This document shows positions 12,738 to 27,113 of a stretch of 64,000 nt of DNA, piece after piece. A program made the translations under genes and the position numbers. How positions within the stretch are numbered: position 1 is the first letter of the stretch; each line of letters starts with the position of its first letter. Location: the NCBI RefSeq assembly GCF_907164915.1, contig NC_061865.1, positions 57,060,587 to 57,124,586 on the forward strand, written 5' to 3'. Below the pieces are notes generated by a model that was not told the DNA's origin, did no database searches, and was given only the letters and a program-made list of their open reading frames with translations. This stretch comes from Impatiens glandulifera. Its lineage: Eukaryota; Streptophyta; Magnoliopsida; Ericales; Balsaminaceae.

Positions 12738-12930
12738 GGCCTTGTTTGATTTCTCTTTTTCTAAACTATTATTTAATTTATAGAAAAGATAGATAAAGAC
12801 ATTTGATGTTAATTTTGTAATATCAAAGTTGAGATTTAAATTAAATAGAGTTTTAATATTTCATATGACAAGAGACTTAGACTAATTAAAATGATAGTTT
12901 TTCTAATACTAGTTGTATCCAAACAAGGTG
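12738..12930. mobile_element. MITE with GGCCTTGTTTG-type ends
   Basis: Starts GGCCTTGTTTGATTT and ends with the inverse (TATCCAAACAAGGTG), about 15 bp of terminal inverted repeat over 193 bp. The flanks are CTA and TTA, a possible 3-bp TTA/TAA target duplication of the PIF/Harbinger type with one change. It has no coding capacity. Confidence 0.6.
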
Positions 12931-15900
12931 TTAGTTGTAGTTATATTTTGGTAAATAATTAATTGTGAGATGTAAACTATGATTTTGTCATTCTAGGTTT
13001 TGCTTCTTCGCCGCATAGTTTGTCTAAGTAATTAATTAATAGCTGACATTAACGAGATCTTAGTTAAAGTTATCGTATAGGATGAAACTAGAACCAGATG
13101 TATGTTTTTTTTTTAATTATAAAAATAATGTTCATCAAGTTTAATAAATTTCTTCTCCATAATCAAAGTTGGAGTGTAGGTTAGAAGTTGGCTGGGTTGA
13201 TGTTTTCTCTAGGTTGTTGTTGGGAATTTTGAATCGAAACAACATATACGGTGGATATGAATCGTTGAGTTACTATCTCTATTATCTTTTGATAGACTAC
13301 TTGGTTAGAAAAGAATCATTGTATTTTAGTGATCGTATTTTAGTGATGGTATCTAATTGATGCGTATAATAAATATTGTCGGTATTATGACACTATTTAA
13401 AATTTGTTTGAAATCTCATCGCCAATTTTGAAAACTTTCGTGCACGTCTACAATTTTTGTTTTTCTTCTTTTAATGTCTTTCTTGTATTTTAATTTTTTT
13501 CCATGTTTTGTTTAATTATACTTAAATTTTTTTTTTTAATATTTAACGTTTTTTGAATAAAAAATCAAAACAAATTAGAAGGTGGAATTGTAAGAAGATA
13601 TACATAATTGAATTATTATTCTTAATTTTTTTTGTTTAAATATTTAGATAAAAAGAAATCGATAATAGTTTCAATGACTATATTCGATCGGCATATCTTT
13701 TATAACATGATTATCATGATATTCACCCAAACTCTTTATGAAAAGTCTGTGGAGTCGATTAAAGAGTTTATTGTAATTTATGATGATTTTTGTCCTAGTT
13801 AATATCTTAGTTTAGTTTGTATGACTTATTTTTAGTTTTTATTTTTTTTATTGTTGTATTTAAATCAGTTTTTATTTTTTATAGTTTGTGGACTATTTTT
13901 AAAAATAAATAAATAAATGAGGTCAATGAAAGAATAGATAAAGAGAAATGAGTTTTTTTAATAATAAGTCTCTAAGTTAAGTTTAGAAGATTAATTATTT
14001 AGCCTTAACTTTTAATATTTAATTTAAAAAATAATATTAATAAATTTTAGATATCACTGTTTCTAATAATTTGATTATTAATGTGACGTGAGTGAACCAT
14101 TCGACCATAAAAATAATAGAATTGGTCCTTCAACCTTTTAAAATAGATCAAATTGTCCCATAAACATTTGAATATATTAAAAACATCCACAAACATATTA
14201 AATTTGGATTATTAACTAAACAACCAATATTTTACCTATTTGGACACAACTATTTTCTCTATTTTCATTTTATTATGAATTCTCATTAATTGTTTGTTTC
14301 AAATAATTGCTTTGTCATTTTGTTTTATAAATTTAGTTGTTTACTAATATAATAGGTTAAAAAGTGAAACATAAACGTAAACTGTTTCGTAACATTTTTA
14401 CTTGTTAGTGATAAAAAATTGAACAAATTTATGAAAGTTAAACTTGACCATTAAGAAAACTTTGACATAAGTTCGTAACATTTTCACACTTAACATAATA
14501 CTTTGTTCAATAATTTAACGAAAATGATTCGATAAATAATCTAAATTATTGTGAAAACTCTATAGTTGAGAAGTAAATCAGAAAAAAATCAGTGCATGTA
14601 AAGTATCTGAAAAGAGTTTAGAAAGAAAAATAATAATTCAAAAGGTATTGTAATATGAATTGCACTCAATTTAGTATTTTTTTTTGTCATGGACAAACTA
14701 TTTAAAGTCGAAGTATCAATTAAATGAATCACCGGATCTATTTTAGCTGTTCGTTTTTTTAGAAACTTTTATCTCCACTTTTAATCTTTTCGAAAATGAT
14801 ATTATTTTCATTTTTTAAAACAAATATGCGTGTATATATAAATAAATGGAATTTCTTAATATTAAGTTCACGATCGTTTGTACTTAAACTATTATTATCA
14901 TTTTTAATATATTTTAACCATTTTTTTAAAAATAACTAGCGCAATCAAAAACCTATGAAAAAAAGTCTGCCCTATATATATACTTTTAAAATAAAATAAA
15001 ATAAATTGAGGATACGTATGGGAGTAAATGAAATGGCTGGGGACCAATAGTTGTACCTCCTTTTATCTCCTCAACTTATGTCATGGGTCCATTTGGATGG
15101 ATTATAACCAGTGATCAATCTCGACACGGTTCATTGACATTGATACATTTAATCGGGCGATCAACATCGATGATATATTTAAATAATACTTTTTTTCTTT
15201 TTTTTTCTCTTTTGCCAATTGAAAGTTGAACTATGAAATGGAAACATGTTCCTCCAATGAATATAAAGTTTTTGTGACAAGATTATAATTAGGTGTTGTG
15301 TTCCTTTTTAGCCAGCTACTTTGAATTAAGGACCCTTCTTCTAGGGTTAGGTTCATGTGTCTAGCTAATTATTAATTTATTTTCAAATAATTCATCAATT
15401 ATATATGTTGTAATATTATTAATCAATTTCAAACTTGAGTTTGATAATAATAATAATAATAATTGTATATATGGACTTGTAATTAAATTGAGTGGAGGAG
15501 AGATGGCTAGGAATTGAGATAGAATGAAAGATGAAGGAGCCAATGGAGTTGAAGAAAGCAATGGCATATATATGGAATGGGCCATGGCAAGATTTCCTAA
15601 AATCCTTATGTCTCGACATTCTGGACCAGATAGAAAGATATTATTAAACACTCATCCATTATTATTCCCTTTTCCCAAACAATTTTTCTCGAATCCTCTC
15701 TCGGGTTTACTTGAAAACGTAAAAAAAAAGAAGTAAAACGTTTCTTCATTCATTTTTTAAACCAAATTAGTGTCATAAATTTATCTAGAACAATCAACGA
15801 GAAAAAAACTAATAAAATCAACTCTCAATAGATCTAGAGGTTATGTTATTTAGATCAAAATACATTCAAATGAAAGCAATTCCGCCATATACCCTCAAAA

Positions 15901-17040
15901 CTTGTGCGGGTGTCGCGTCTTTGCTATATACTTGACATTCGTGGTTGATGTCGCTATGTATTCTAAATATTTCACTTTTTTTGCACGATTAACTTTGCAT
16001 CAAAACATGATCTCTTCTCGATTTCAAAACCCTAATTTATACATTTTGTTGTCTTTCTTTGGCATTATTGGAAGAATCTCACCCTTAGGTTGTTATCCCA
16101 ATCTCATAATCACTACTATTTTATTAACCAGCAGAAAAAGTAAATAACCTATAAGTTCTATCCTTTTTAAGAAATGTTAAACTTAATTATTGTTAAAAAC
16201 TCAATTTTCTTTGTAACAAGATATAATAACAATAAGAATAGGGGTCAATTTTGTCAATTATAAAACTAGTGATCACTATTGATTTTCACAATTTGAAGGG
16301 AACTCCTTAATAAAGATAGACTTTTCAATTTCCTCAAAATAGGGTAGTTTAGAATTTCAAATGACCACTCTTTTTCCCCCATTAAAAGTTGATTGAGACG
16401 AGGATATACTCGTCTCTCTAATATTGTGACGTATATAGAAAATAACCGAATTTTGAAGCAACAATCAATGTTGGTTAGGAATAAAATATAATTCAAATCT
16501 TCGAATCTTTATTTCTTCTTTTAACGATACTAATACGTAAACAGCAGTACGATCGTATCGTATGTGTCTCTCCCTTTTTCATTCAATTTTTTGTAGAAAT
16601 AACTTTTGTTCCGTTTTTAAAGACAATCTTTTCGGTTCATATAAACAGCGTGTTTAGGTATTTTGTAAGTAAACATATATTACAAGTAGCTAGGAAGATG
16701 TGGTTTAAGAGTTTAATGTTGCTTTCTTAAGCAAAGAAAAGTAAAGTATAAAACTAAATATATGCCTAAAAGAAGAAGATGAGATTCCCACAAGCAAATG
16801 CTCTTTATTACCCACTTGTAAGCATCGTGTGTAAAAGAGAAGCTGACTTCTCAAAATCAATTTCTTCTCAGATTCTTCTTTCTCATCTCCCCTTTTCAAA
16901 AAAATATTTTTTTTACATTTTTCATTAACTTGTAAGTGATTAATTCTTTGTTAATGATCATTTACTTTAGTTCAAATCATGTATAATTTAAGTGAAAATT
17001 AAATTGTATGACATTATAACAACAAATTTCTTAGTCCAAG
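12931..17040. other. AT-rich spacer; weak small open frames only
   Basis: No gene can be supported. The least AT-rich part is 15480-15720, where both strands are open: 70 codons on plus from 15524, and 96 codons on minus 15651-15361. Neither translation resembles a family I know, and the double-strand openness argues for chance or a decayed exon. 16705-16899 on minus is another 64-codon frame without recognisable features. Trinucleotide tract near 15445-15463. Confidence 0.5.
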
Positions 17041-17226
17041 AGGTTGTTTGATGTTGGATTATTTGAGATTTTTATTGTGTTTTAAAAATATATATATATT
17101 TAGATTTTTTAATTAGTTTAACTATTATAATATATTTTTATATTTATAATCTATATTTTATAAAAATAAAATATATATATTTTTAGTTAATATAAAATGC
17201 GACTAAAACCGAACATTCAAACAAGA
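17041..17226. mobile_element. Probable MITE related to the GGCCTTGTTTG family
   Basis: The left end AGGTTGTTTGATGTTGGATT and the right end (inverse CTTGTTTGAATGTTCGG) are imperfect inverted repeats around an AT-rich core. The element is shorter and more decayed than the copies at 12738 and 26838. Boundaries are approximate. Confidence 0.4.
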
Positions 17227-17330
17227 TTAAGTATAAATAGTGAAGTAAAATAAATAAACAAATAGTATTTGATGGTTTTTTTTTAGAGAATAATAGGTAA
17301 ATAGTTGGTCTAGTTGGAAATAATTTTAGG

Positions 17331-17333
<3 letters not shown>

Positions 17334-17381
<48 letters not shown>
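17334..17381. repeat. AT dinucleotide microsatellite
   Basis: About 23 uninterrupted AT repeats following 'ggtc'. Confidence 0.95.
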
Positions 17382-17384
<3 letters not shown>

Positions 17385-18369
17385 TTGGATAAAAAAAATA
17401 TTAATTTATTTTTTTGAAATATTTGATTCGAATATGAATCTAGATATGATAAATTTTTAATATGGCCAGTAATCTAAATATTAATTTATTGAGGTTTTAT
17501 ATATGGCCAGTAATTTATTTTGAATTTCATAAAAATGCAATTTTTTTTTTTTTTTGAGAGGGGTCAAAGGAGGTTGCGTATGGGAGTGTACTAAGTAAGA
17601 GAGAGAAACGTCAAAGGGAGCAATTATTGTGTTTGGAGTAAAATATGTCGTAGAAAATGTCTTCTCTTATTTTATTTTATTTTTTTATATTTAAATATGA
17701 CATCTTAATTCACCTTCTATTTTTTATTGGATTCTTTTTTCTCTTGTTTTCCATCCACTTTTAAAGTTTTCCTCTACTTGATAGTATTTCAATTTAATTG
17801 AATTAACTAACTTTGTGTTGTATTTTACAAACATGCTTAGAAATTTAAAAATTTAATATAATAACAAAAGTTATGTCATCTTACTTACATAAGTTAATTA
17901 ATTCTTTTAATTATAAGTTTATTCATAAAAATATGACATTTAAATGTACTAGGTATGCTTGTTAAAGAGGTGTAACGTATTTTTGAAAAAGTTTTGAATA
18001 AAATTGATTTGGGCTAAGTTTGGAGTGGATTAGATCTAAAATATGGTTCGCAAAAATAAAGTTAACTTTCTTAAGATTTTTGTGTGAGAGTTCGGTGTTA
18101 AAAGATATTATTAATAAATTCAATCTTTATCGCCTTCATTTTGTGTACTATGAACTTATACATTTACTTCGTACTTCGCTAGGAGCATGGTTGATCATTA
18201 AGTTACTACTATCTTATAATCCATTAGTTGGTATATACATAATTGTCAATTTTGCTTGAATATTATTATTATTATTATTTTAAATAGTCCATGTATATTA
18301 TAAATAAAAGAATTTTTTAATTATAAAGATAAAGAGTAACATTAAAAATTAAAAAAGAAGAATAATATA
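17382..18369. other. AT-rich spacer, no gene seen
   Basis: Non-coding. A purine-rich patch near 17553-17640 is less AT-rich but has no frame. The 79-codon plus frame at 18020-18259 has no recognisable domain and AT-driven composition. Confidence 0.5.
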
Positions 18370-21300
18370 ATATAATCATGTTACTCAATAGGTTAACGAA
18401 CTCGTAGATTCTCGAGAAAATTAACTATCGAACCGATTTTTCAGAACGAATATCAGAAAACATTATAATCACATTATTATAAATGATACACATCGGACGA
18501 CTACTATCATTGAATGTTCGACGATTTTTTTCCAACTAGATAGTTTATCATAAAATAATTGGGATAATAACTCAAATATGTAGGACATAGCAGTCACATT
18601 AATCCAAACTTCACAGAAACTATTCAAAAGCTCGGGCATTACTCAGTGAATCTAGTATTACTCCTTAAAAAACTTCAGCTACTAGTCACCCATCGATATT
18701 GCAAAAATAAGTGAATTGTCGATGCAATCCTTTGACACATACAATATTGACTTACAATAATACAATATTTTTTCATGCAAATGTCATCCATAATAATTTC
18801 ACCGGCAATAATGCTTCATCCAAAAAATGCGATCTTAGATTGAATCATTGACTCTCAAAACATTATCCAACAAAAATTAATGAAATTACCTTAGCGAACA
18901 AATTGTATTAATGCCTCCACTATTAATTTATATATATTGACAACGCATAATGTCTTATTCAAACGTAGATATTTGTTTGCTTCTTACCAAAAGTAACTAT
19001 TATGAGAATACTCTCTATAATTTATTTATTTTTATCATTTTTTATATCTAATTCGATCAAAGAAAGCACTAAATCGTGGATCAAACATATCTTTAATTAT
19101 GAAATTTCTACATATAGTAATGAAAGTAAACTCATGATATATTACAAATCGATTTTTGACACTACAACAAATGTCGTCCCCAAAACTAATTGAAGATTTA
19201 TCCCTCCAATGAATTTACACTGCTCACGAAATTTTTTCCACATAAAATAAATTCTCCTACAAATGTTACATCCCGTTGAATAGTTATTTTTTTTAAACCA
19301 ACAAGACCAATCTTTTATTTATATATATATATCGTTTATGTTACATGTGTAGTTTTAGTTATATTAAAATTGCGTAATTAGTTATTCCTTACCTTGGAAT
19401 CATATTTTTATTTATTTATTCTCCTATTGTATTATATTAATTTATTTTAGATTTTATTTATTTTATCTGGAATTTAATTAATTCATGATCTAATATGACA
19501 CCATTCCTCAAATCAATTCATTTTATTTTAAATCTCATGGAATGAGTCCATTTATAAATTTCTACAACATTTTCAATTAAAATAGGTTCGAGATTTTTAA
19601 AATTTATAAATTTAGTGGGTGTAAAAAATGAGTATCTACAAAATGACATAAAACTTAACCCTCGGTAGACAAGATCTGATTCGGTCATTCATTTCATACT
19701 CATTCTCATTATATCCATTTCATCAAACAAAAACTCTCAATTAACGTGAACACAAGTTTTTCGATGTCTAACTTGACTAAAACATATTTGTCGTCTCCTG
19801 AATTAGCTTAGTCAATACACTAATTGTCTATTAATATTGTATCATAAATTTAACGACAATGATTAACACCATCTAATTATTAGATATGATCATCTCTAAC
19901 ACTCTCCGCAGTATGTTGGCTAAATATTTTGAAACAATCTTATAGAAATACGAAACGAGACTGATAAACTAAAAGTTTTTCACATCAATAGTCCATTAAA
20001 CTTTATGAATGATACATATCAAAGTAGAGTTCCAATTCTTGTCAAATAATGAGAAACCATAAAAATGATCAATTGCGTCCATAATTTCAGTAAGAAAATT
20101 TCATGTCTTCTTAAAAAGAGGTCAAAGTAAACTCGTCGCGTCCCAACACTTTTTCACTTACGCATTCCTTAATGGTCTCTTCAACCTTCTACATCAAAAG
20201 ACGAGCCTCCAACATATTTTTTACGCTATACTAATTGAATCAAAAGTAATGTCATTTAATTTATGTCTGACCTTAAATAATTCTTAAAACAAATCCTTAT
20301 AAAACTTGACAATACTCGTAAAGATTTCTAATTCATTATTATGAACTTCCCCTTGATCGAGATTAACTTAATCACATTATATCTTCTTTGTGCGTTAGAG
20401 ATCCCAAGAAAAAATTGGATATTTTATCCCCGACTCTTAACCATGTAGCTCTACTACGCAAATGTGCCACTATTTCTTCCTCCTTATACATAACAAAGAA
20501 CTTATTAACAATGTGAATCCGAAAACTCATCTCCTCCGTAGAGAGTTCACGAATCTTCTCACCCCTGTCAAAGACATTAATTTAATTATATAAGTTATTG
20601 ATTTCAGCATAAAATGTAGCACGATCTCTCATGAACCAACTCTTGAGAAGCTTACATAGATTCCTTATGTTCACAAAGAGGTTACTCGACAGAGAAACAA
20701 CCGATGACTAACTCACCCACCATGATAGTACATGCAGTATAACGCCTTCCTTGACCAACCATTTATTTCTTAATCTAAATGATCGACATGATCTCACCAT
20801 CACTCGACGTTCCATCAAGACCGGTCGGTGATCTGAATAGCTCCATGAAAAGACCAATTGAAAAATATATTAGAAACCCCTCAAAAAATTTATTCACTAA
20901 TTAGAAATATGTCGATGCAAGAATGAAAGTGACTCACATTGTCATTATCTCTCTTAAAGGTTAATTGATCAACTTTCAAAGGCAAGTTGATAAGTTCAAG
21001 GTCTTCAACTGTCTTTGAGAACTCACACATATGTTACTAGATATATTGGCCCTTTTATTTTAGACAGTGATCTAACTTTGTTAATGTCACCTACAAAAAT
21101 AATTGGTAAGTCTCAAAGACTAACCACGTTCTTAATCTCATTAAAGATTTTTGTTTTAAATTGTGAAAGAATCGACCGATAGACCGCAGAAACTACCCAA
21201 TAGAAATTATCCTCCCAATTTCTTAGTTAAACGTTAATCGAGTATCTATCAAAACTAACATTCATTTTCTCATAAATATCTTCATTTCGTGCCACAAGAA

Positions 21301-23300
21301 CTCCACATGATGCGCCTATAAAATCAAGAATCTCTTAACCATACAATTATCAATTACGTAGGTCCCTTACGATCCACTGATTCATAATTTGAATTTTAGT
21401 CTTACTAATATAGTATATGACATAGCCAAAAGTTCCCTTTAATGTATTAATAATGTCTCTCTTCACACAATCATTTATCTCATAAATGTTTTAAGCAATA
21501 TTTTTTCTAATCATTGATAAAATCTAATCGGAATAACCATTTTTCAGCTTCGAAACACACTTTCCTTCTTGTATATAACCATATGATATATCATTTAACA
21601 TCTTCACAATGTTGGTATCTTTTCGATGAAGAAGGGTTTGGGTGGAAAGTATACGGAAGGATAGGAATCTCGTGCACATTGGGCCAAACTCTAGTCTCTA
21701 ATTCCTGAACCTCTTTCATGGGAGATTTGTTTTCATTCAACGTCATATTATGTGTTGAAAAATCTATTTAGATCTTCTCGTTGACATCATAAAATGGCTT
21801 AAAAACCAATAAATCATCATCAGACACAATGTGAATGGATATTGGTAATTCAAAAACATTAATCTCAAGATAAAGTATTATAATATGGTTGACATGGATA
21901 TTATATCTTCTACATCAGACAATAATTTATTTTCTACCTTGTCAATTATTTATTTCTCGGACTACACATCAAAAGTATGATAAGGAGTTGATGAACTCAA
22001 CTCTTAACACACCACCACCTGCATGCTCTCCTTTTTTCGACATTTGGGGTGAGATCGCAAGATACTCGATCATAGCCTCACGATAATCTTTTGGCACATC
22101 TATTACAACCTCAACTTGCTCAACCTCCCTCCCGGCCATATCAGATCTCCCCAAATTTTTTGTCTTGATAATTAGTCTTTCAACATCTACAAGGCTAGCC
22201 ATCTAGATTCGATCAATGTAAAATAGGGTTATCACTACTCTCTTGTTAGCCTAAACGAAGTCGTAGGCTCCGACACTAGCGGATTTAATAAAAACTTCAC
22301 TTCATTTTCCGTTGAAGAGGATCCTCGTGAATGAGACACGACAGTAAGACGTTCAGGTCACACCATTACTTTATATGGGTAGTGACTATGTAGATCGGAA
22401 TGATACACATTGATTCAAACCCAACAACTCTCATGTCCCTTAATATCCATTCCAAACAATTGAATCCATGCACCCTTAATATATATGGGTAGTCTTATGT
22501 TGTGTTTGGGAGCAACAAGATGTGGTTTTAACATTAACTAACTAACCATAAACGAGTCGTTAAATTCCTTCATCGACTAAGGTTCTAATACACTTATCAA
22601 TTGGCATGATAAATATTGTTTAAAATTATTTCCATAGTGCAACATATTTTCATCGAGAATTGAATTCATACCAAAAGACGCAATCATTAGGTTTGAGCCC
22701 AAGACTCCATTAGTTCCTAATTGACATCTTAAGAGCTTGACGTAACAACTTTAATTGGATCAAATTTACATCAATCATTTTTTTACCGTTCTTAATTTCT
22801 GAGATAGTCATAACTTTGGGTGTGCCCTAACGTTTAAAATTCAAAAGATTTAGGTCCGACCCGAACAACCTTCGCCCATTCGATCCAAACAACATGTTTC
22901 CTATAGCTTACCACTACTACAAGGGTCTAAGATTCTGTCGCATGAGGAAGTGATTGCACCACTCCGAGCCTAGTTTGCTGTCTAGTTTATGTGTTAACTA
23001 GAGACCTTTCCTTCCTTTGATTGTGAACACGAAGTCTAGTCGACGACTAACCCCTATTTGGAATCCTCCCTCTACCGCCAATGATATTCACGGTACAATG
23101 CATAGTCTCCCTGAACCCAAACACGTGAGGCGCCTTTAGGGGTTGTTGAGAAAGCCAATTGAACATTGATGTCCTATGTGACCTTTCGACTCTCCCCAAC
23201 CCTCTCACAATGTTCTACGTCGCTTTACCCCGAACACTCACTTGAAGTGAAGTGAGTGTTCACCAAGCGTATCACATAACCTCGCCTACTGAGCCAGAAC
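18370..23300 (-). pseudogene. Decayed L1-type LINE retrotransposon
   Basis: Read on the minus strand, broken frames match the order of a plant non-LTR retrotransposon. About 22.9-21.9 kb: an ORF1-like part, including 'GAWIQLFGMDIKGHE' and a 77-codon frame at 22202-21969. About 21.4-20.7 kb: an AP-endonuclease-like part with 'IFVGDINKVRSLS' and 'SDHRPVLMERR'. About 20.5-20.35 kb: 'RATWLRVGDKISNFFLG'. About 20.0-19.7 kb: reverse-transcriptase fingers/palm with 'LVSYFYKIVSKYLANILRR' and 'KLDIEK'. About 19.15-18.4 kb: a zf-RVT-like tail. The catalytic FADD-type motif and neighbouring segment are missing, suggesting an internal deletion near 19.6-19.2 kb. Stops and frameshifts occur throughout; the element is dead. 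The 5' limit is approximate and no terminal poly(A) or target duplication was identified. Confidence 0.75.
23233..23260. repeat. Short perfect hairpin
   Basis: AACACTCACTT (23233-23243) and AAGTGAGTGTT (23250-23260) are perfect 11-bp inverses around a 6-nt loop, near the presumed 5' end of the LINE relic. Function unknown; could be coincidental. Confidence 0.6.
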
Positions 23301-26300
23301 TAACATTACTAAAGGACATCAAGTACATTGAATATAAACCTCAAATAGTTATTTTGAAGGTGTGAATCTATCCTCTCACTCCCACTCTCTCATCAATTTT
23401 GTGTGAAAATTTTGATGAGATATTATGTATCTATGATCATAGTTGAGAAATCGTGACTTTAAAATTAAAAATAAAAATATTTTTATGTATATAATTATGA
23501 CCAATATTAAAAGAATATTGTATTGATTATAATTTATAAATGTTCTTTCATGTTAATACAAAACATGAGACAAATTAAAGAAAGATAGATAAACAAGAAT
23601 ACTAAACATATGTTTAATGAGATTTTATAATAAATTAATGATTAAAATTCATAAACAATATTGTTTTGCCTCATTTGATGTAATTCTCTATACATAAATG
23701 TAAGTACAAAATTATTTTGTTGATATTTTAGGTTTAATCATTTTTTAATCACACTATATTGAAAATACACTATTTATTTGTATTTTTCTAATAATTTTTT
23801 TTTATCTTCCTTCCATTATTGACGACAATATACATCAATATCATTAAACCAAATGTGTACTTTTTTTTTTTGTTTCTCTCTTGGCATACATTATTTATTA
23901 CAGATCTAAAAATAATAATATTTTTCATTTTATTTTTTTAGAAAAATAACTCATTAAGAACTAAACCAACTATAAGAACAAGTTTAACTTACCAATTAAT
24001 TTGGACATTAATTTAAGTGAAAAAATACTCAACTTGTTAAACATTTAAAATAGAAAGCCATACATGCATGTAGGGATAAATGTGTTGTCAAGATTTTGAT
24101 TACGGCACCAATTATCTTTATAAAATTTGGTAGACACCAACTCAATGAGAGAGTTCGTTAGATATAAGACAACTTGGTAAATCAACTAGCTAGCAGTTAA
24201 AATCATATTATAAGGAAAAATTTCTCGAGCAAACAATCTCCGTTACCATCTAGATCTAGATAAGAGAAAATATTGTTAAGTTTCACAATATTGTGAAGGC
24301 CAATACCTCATTCTAGATATGTCAATGACTTGTACTAAATTAGTTTTATGATTTGTGCAAACTTGGTGTTTACATGGAAATTATTAATTTTTTCTTTATA
24401 AAAAATGAAGAATTTTGAAGATTAGGACGAGAAATTACAATCACATGCAGATCATGCCAAATGAGATATAGATTTAAAGAACTTTCTTACTCATAACTTA
24501 TAGAAGTTATTGCTTATTTCATAATGAAGTAATATTAGTTTGCTTCTGTTGCACGTATTACCCATGGTTTCATATTTGTCCACCTTTATTTTGGGTAACT
24601 AGGTAAAACAAGAAAAATTTAGCTTTAATTTCATTACCCAAAAAGAGAAATAAGTTTTACTAAAAAAAAATACAATTTTTGGATAGAAATACTATTTCTT
24701 GAGTGAACATTATAGTCATTATCAGAATAACGTCTCAATTCGTATTATTTTCGAGACATCGTAAAAAGTCTAAATTAAACATCGCTTATTGAGTAAGTAA
24801 GAAATCCAACAGCCCACATTCTTTTAAAAATCAAAGTCTATGCACATCATTAACAAGAAGAAATCAAACCAAAGCACTAATCATTTAAGCATCATTATCT
24901 TCTTTTTCTTTGTTAATGTTATCATTCATTGATTTGATTGGTTGGTTGGAGACTATTCTAATCAACATTATAATCTATCTTCAATAATGACAGCACTCAT
25001 ATGTTTAAAGGGAAACCAATCCCCAATTTAATTTTTAAGTGAGTTTAAAAACAAACTTACCCAATTTTAAATACCTTAAATGACTTTATTTTTAAAAATA
25101 TATATATTTTATAATTTTAATAAACATTTTAGATATATAATATTATAGCATTACAACTTAATACATAAATGATTTTTTTTGTAAGAGCGTTAAACTCTAA
25201 ATCTAAAATCTGCGATAAGAATTCTTAGACCGTCGCCTAATTCACCTTGTCCAAATGGCGCCCTGCATATTAATTATTAATTTTCTTTTAAAAAAAATAT
25301 AACAAGGAGATTTGACAGTTGTATAGTTCACGGAAAAAAAAAGAAAATGGAATCGGTGACCCTTGTGAATTGGCCTATATAAGGGTTGTTATGACATAAT
25401 ATACATTGTTTATTTTTAAAAAAACATTATATCACTATTATATTATAAATTTTATAAGATTTGAATGCATAAAAGTTTAATAATTAATAAAAAAAAATAT
25501 TTGATTTGGACTTAGACTCATTATAGCCCCTACAAAGATCTAACCTTGTGAGTCGTTTAGAGAGGATATATGTTATGGCTCATCCACCTCGAATATTTTT
25601 TCTTTCTTTTTTTAAGTAAAAAATGTGATTTGCTCCTAAATTTTATAATTTAATTCACTATTAATTTTATAATTATAAAAAAGGGAAAAAACTTACTTTC
25701 ATTTATTCGTTCTCTTTTATTTTTTAGGTCTATTCTAATTTTTTTTTTCAAGCTCTAATTTTTTGTTTGACTCTGAACTCGGACCTACATATTAATTAAA
25801 TGAAAGATGTAACGGTATTTGATACTAAATAAAATTAATACAAAACTAATTAAGATGATATATTTTAATGAAAAAACAAAATATTAATGTATGTGTTTGC
25901 GTCCAAATATACAACTTGGAAACATTAATATGTGACATAAATATATTAAATTAATTATAAAAATATTATTTAAAAGTATTTTCCTTTGAAGTACAAATGA
26001 AGCAAGATATATTAAATAGCAGCAAGATATGACTTCATGTGCAAAAGCTAATCTTTCTGAACCACACGTTTGTTCTATAGCTTATAGTACCAATGTTCAA
26101 AGTTAAATTAGAGACAGGTAAAAAGCAAAAAAAAGAAAAGTTTTTTTCTTTTTTTCTGAAAATAATAATAATAATAATAAAAGTATTTGCTTTCGTTACT
26201 TTAGAGCGTCTAACATAAATAGGATTTGCATGATCTGAGAAAAAAATAATATTATAAAATAGGATTTGCATGATCTAAGAAAAATAATAAAAATAAAATA

Positions 26301-26837
26301 TGATTTGCATGACAAAAGCAAAAAGAAAGAGACTTTATTTACTTTTTCTTTGGACAAGTAAGGAAGCAAAAGCATATAAATAATTATTTAATTCTTCAAA
26401 CGTTACTTTTTTTAATAAAAAAAATAGATAAATTCAAATATTTTCATAAGATGTTTCCTTTTTGGTTTTTGCCAACTGTTTACAAGAAGTTCAAATCATA
26501 AAGTCAACTATAAAATAAATATGTTTTAAATGGAAATATGAAAAAGTTATTTATACAAAATGAAATTAAGAAAGTATAAAAATAAAAATAAATTGACACA
26601 AAATTTTTCTCAAAATATGTAATATACCTCACTCAATTATGATATTTTTTAAATAATTATATATTGATATATAATATGATTGAGAAACTTAAATTAATTA
26701 AATAGGAGAAAAAACAATATGGAATAAGTTTAGTGATGATAGATTTAAAGTTTGGCAAAAAAAAACAGATTGAGATTTTAAGTATCTTTCTCTAATTTAC
26801 ATTTTCTATTTTGAAATAATTTTTTTATTTCACTTAA
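23301..26837. other. AT-rich spacer, no gene seen
   Basis: No supported gene. Two near-identical short blocks, 'aataggatttgcatgatct' (26218 and 26260), form a local tandem repeat with a third, weaker copy near 26300. A trinucleotide AAT tract lies near 26160-26180. Confidence 0.55.
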
Positions 26838-27113
26838 GGCCTTGTTTGGTTTGAATTATTAAAATAACCCTAATCAAATCAAACATTATTTCACTCTTTT
26901 CTCATTAATTACATGGTCCAATCACTCAATTTATTAACCAAAATATTAAAATATTATTTATTTTAAATTATTATATTTAATTTTATTTATATATATCAAT
27001 ACTTTTTAAATTTTCTTTATTAAAAATATCATTATCTTCTCAAAATTATCACTCATTATTACAATTTTTTCTCTTTCTTTATTTTTTTTAATAACTCATT
27101 CTTGAACAAACTC
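26838..27113. mobile_element. MITE with GGCCTTGTTTG-type ends (276 bp)
   Basis: Starts GGCCTTGTTTGGTTT and ends GAACAAACTC; both ends are followed inward by ATTATT/TTATT-rich inverted sequence. It is flanked by TAA on each side (26835-26837, 27114-27116). The internal order ('cattatttcactctttt', 'atcactcaatttattaa', 'atcattatcttctcaaaat') is shared with 54536-54796, so they are copies of one family. The 3-bp TAA duplication suggests PIF/Harbinger. Confidence 0.65.

Noticed and set aside
17331..17381. Helitron 5' end (TCTATATATATAT)
   Set aside because: It is preceded by G rather than A and has no matching 3' hairpin/CTAGT end nearby; best explained as an AT microsatellite.
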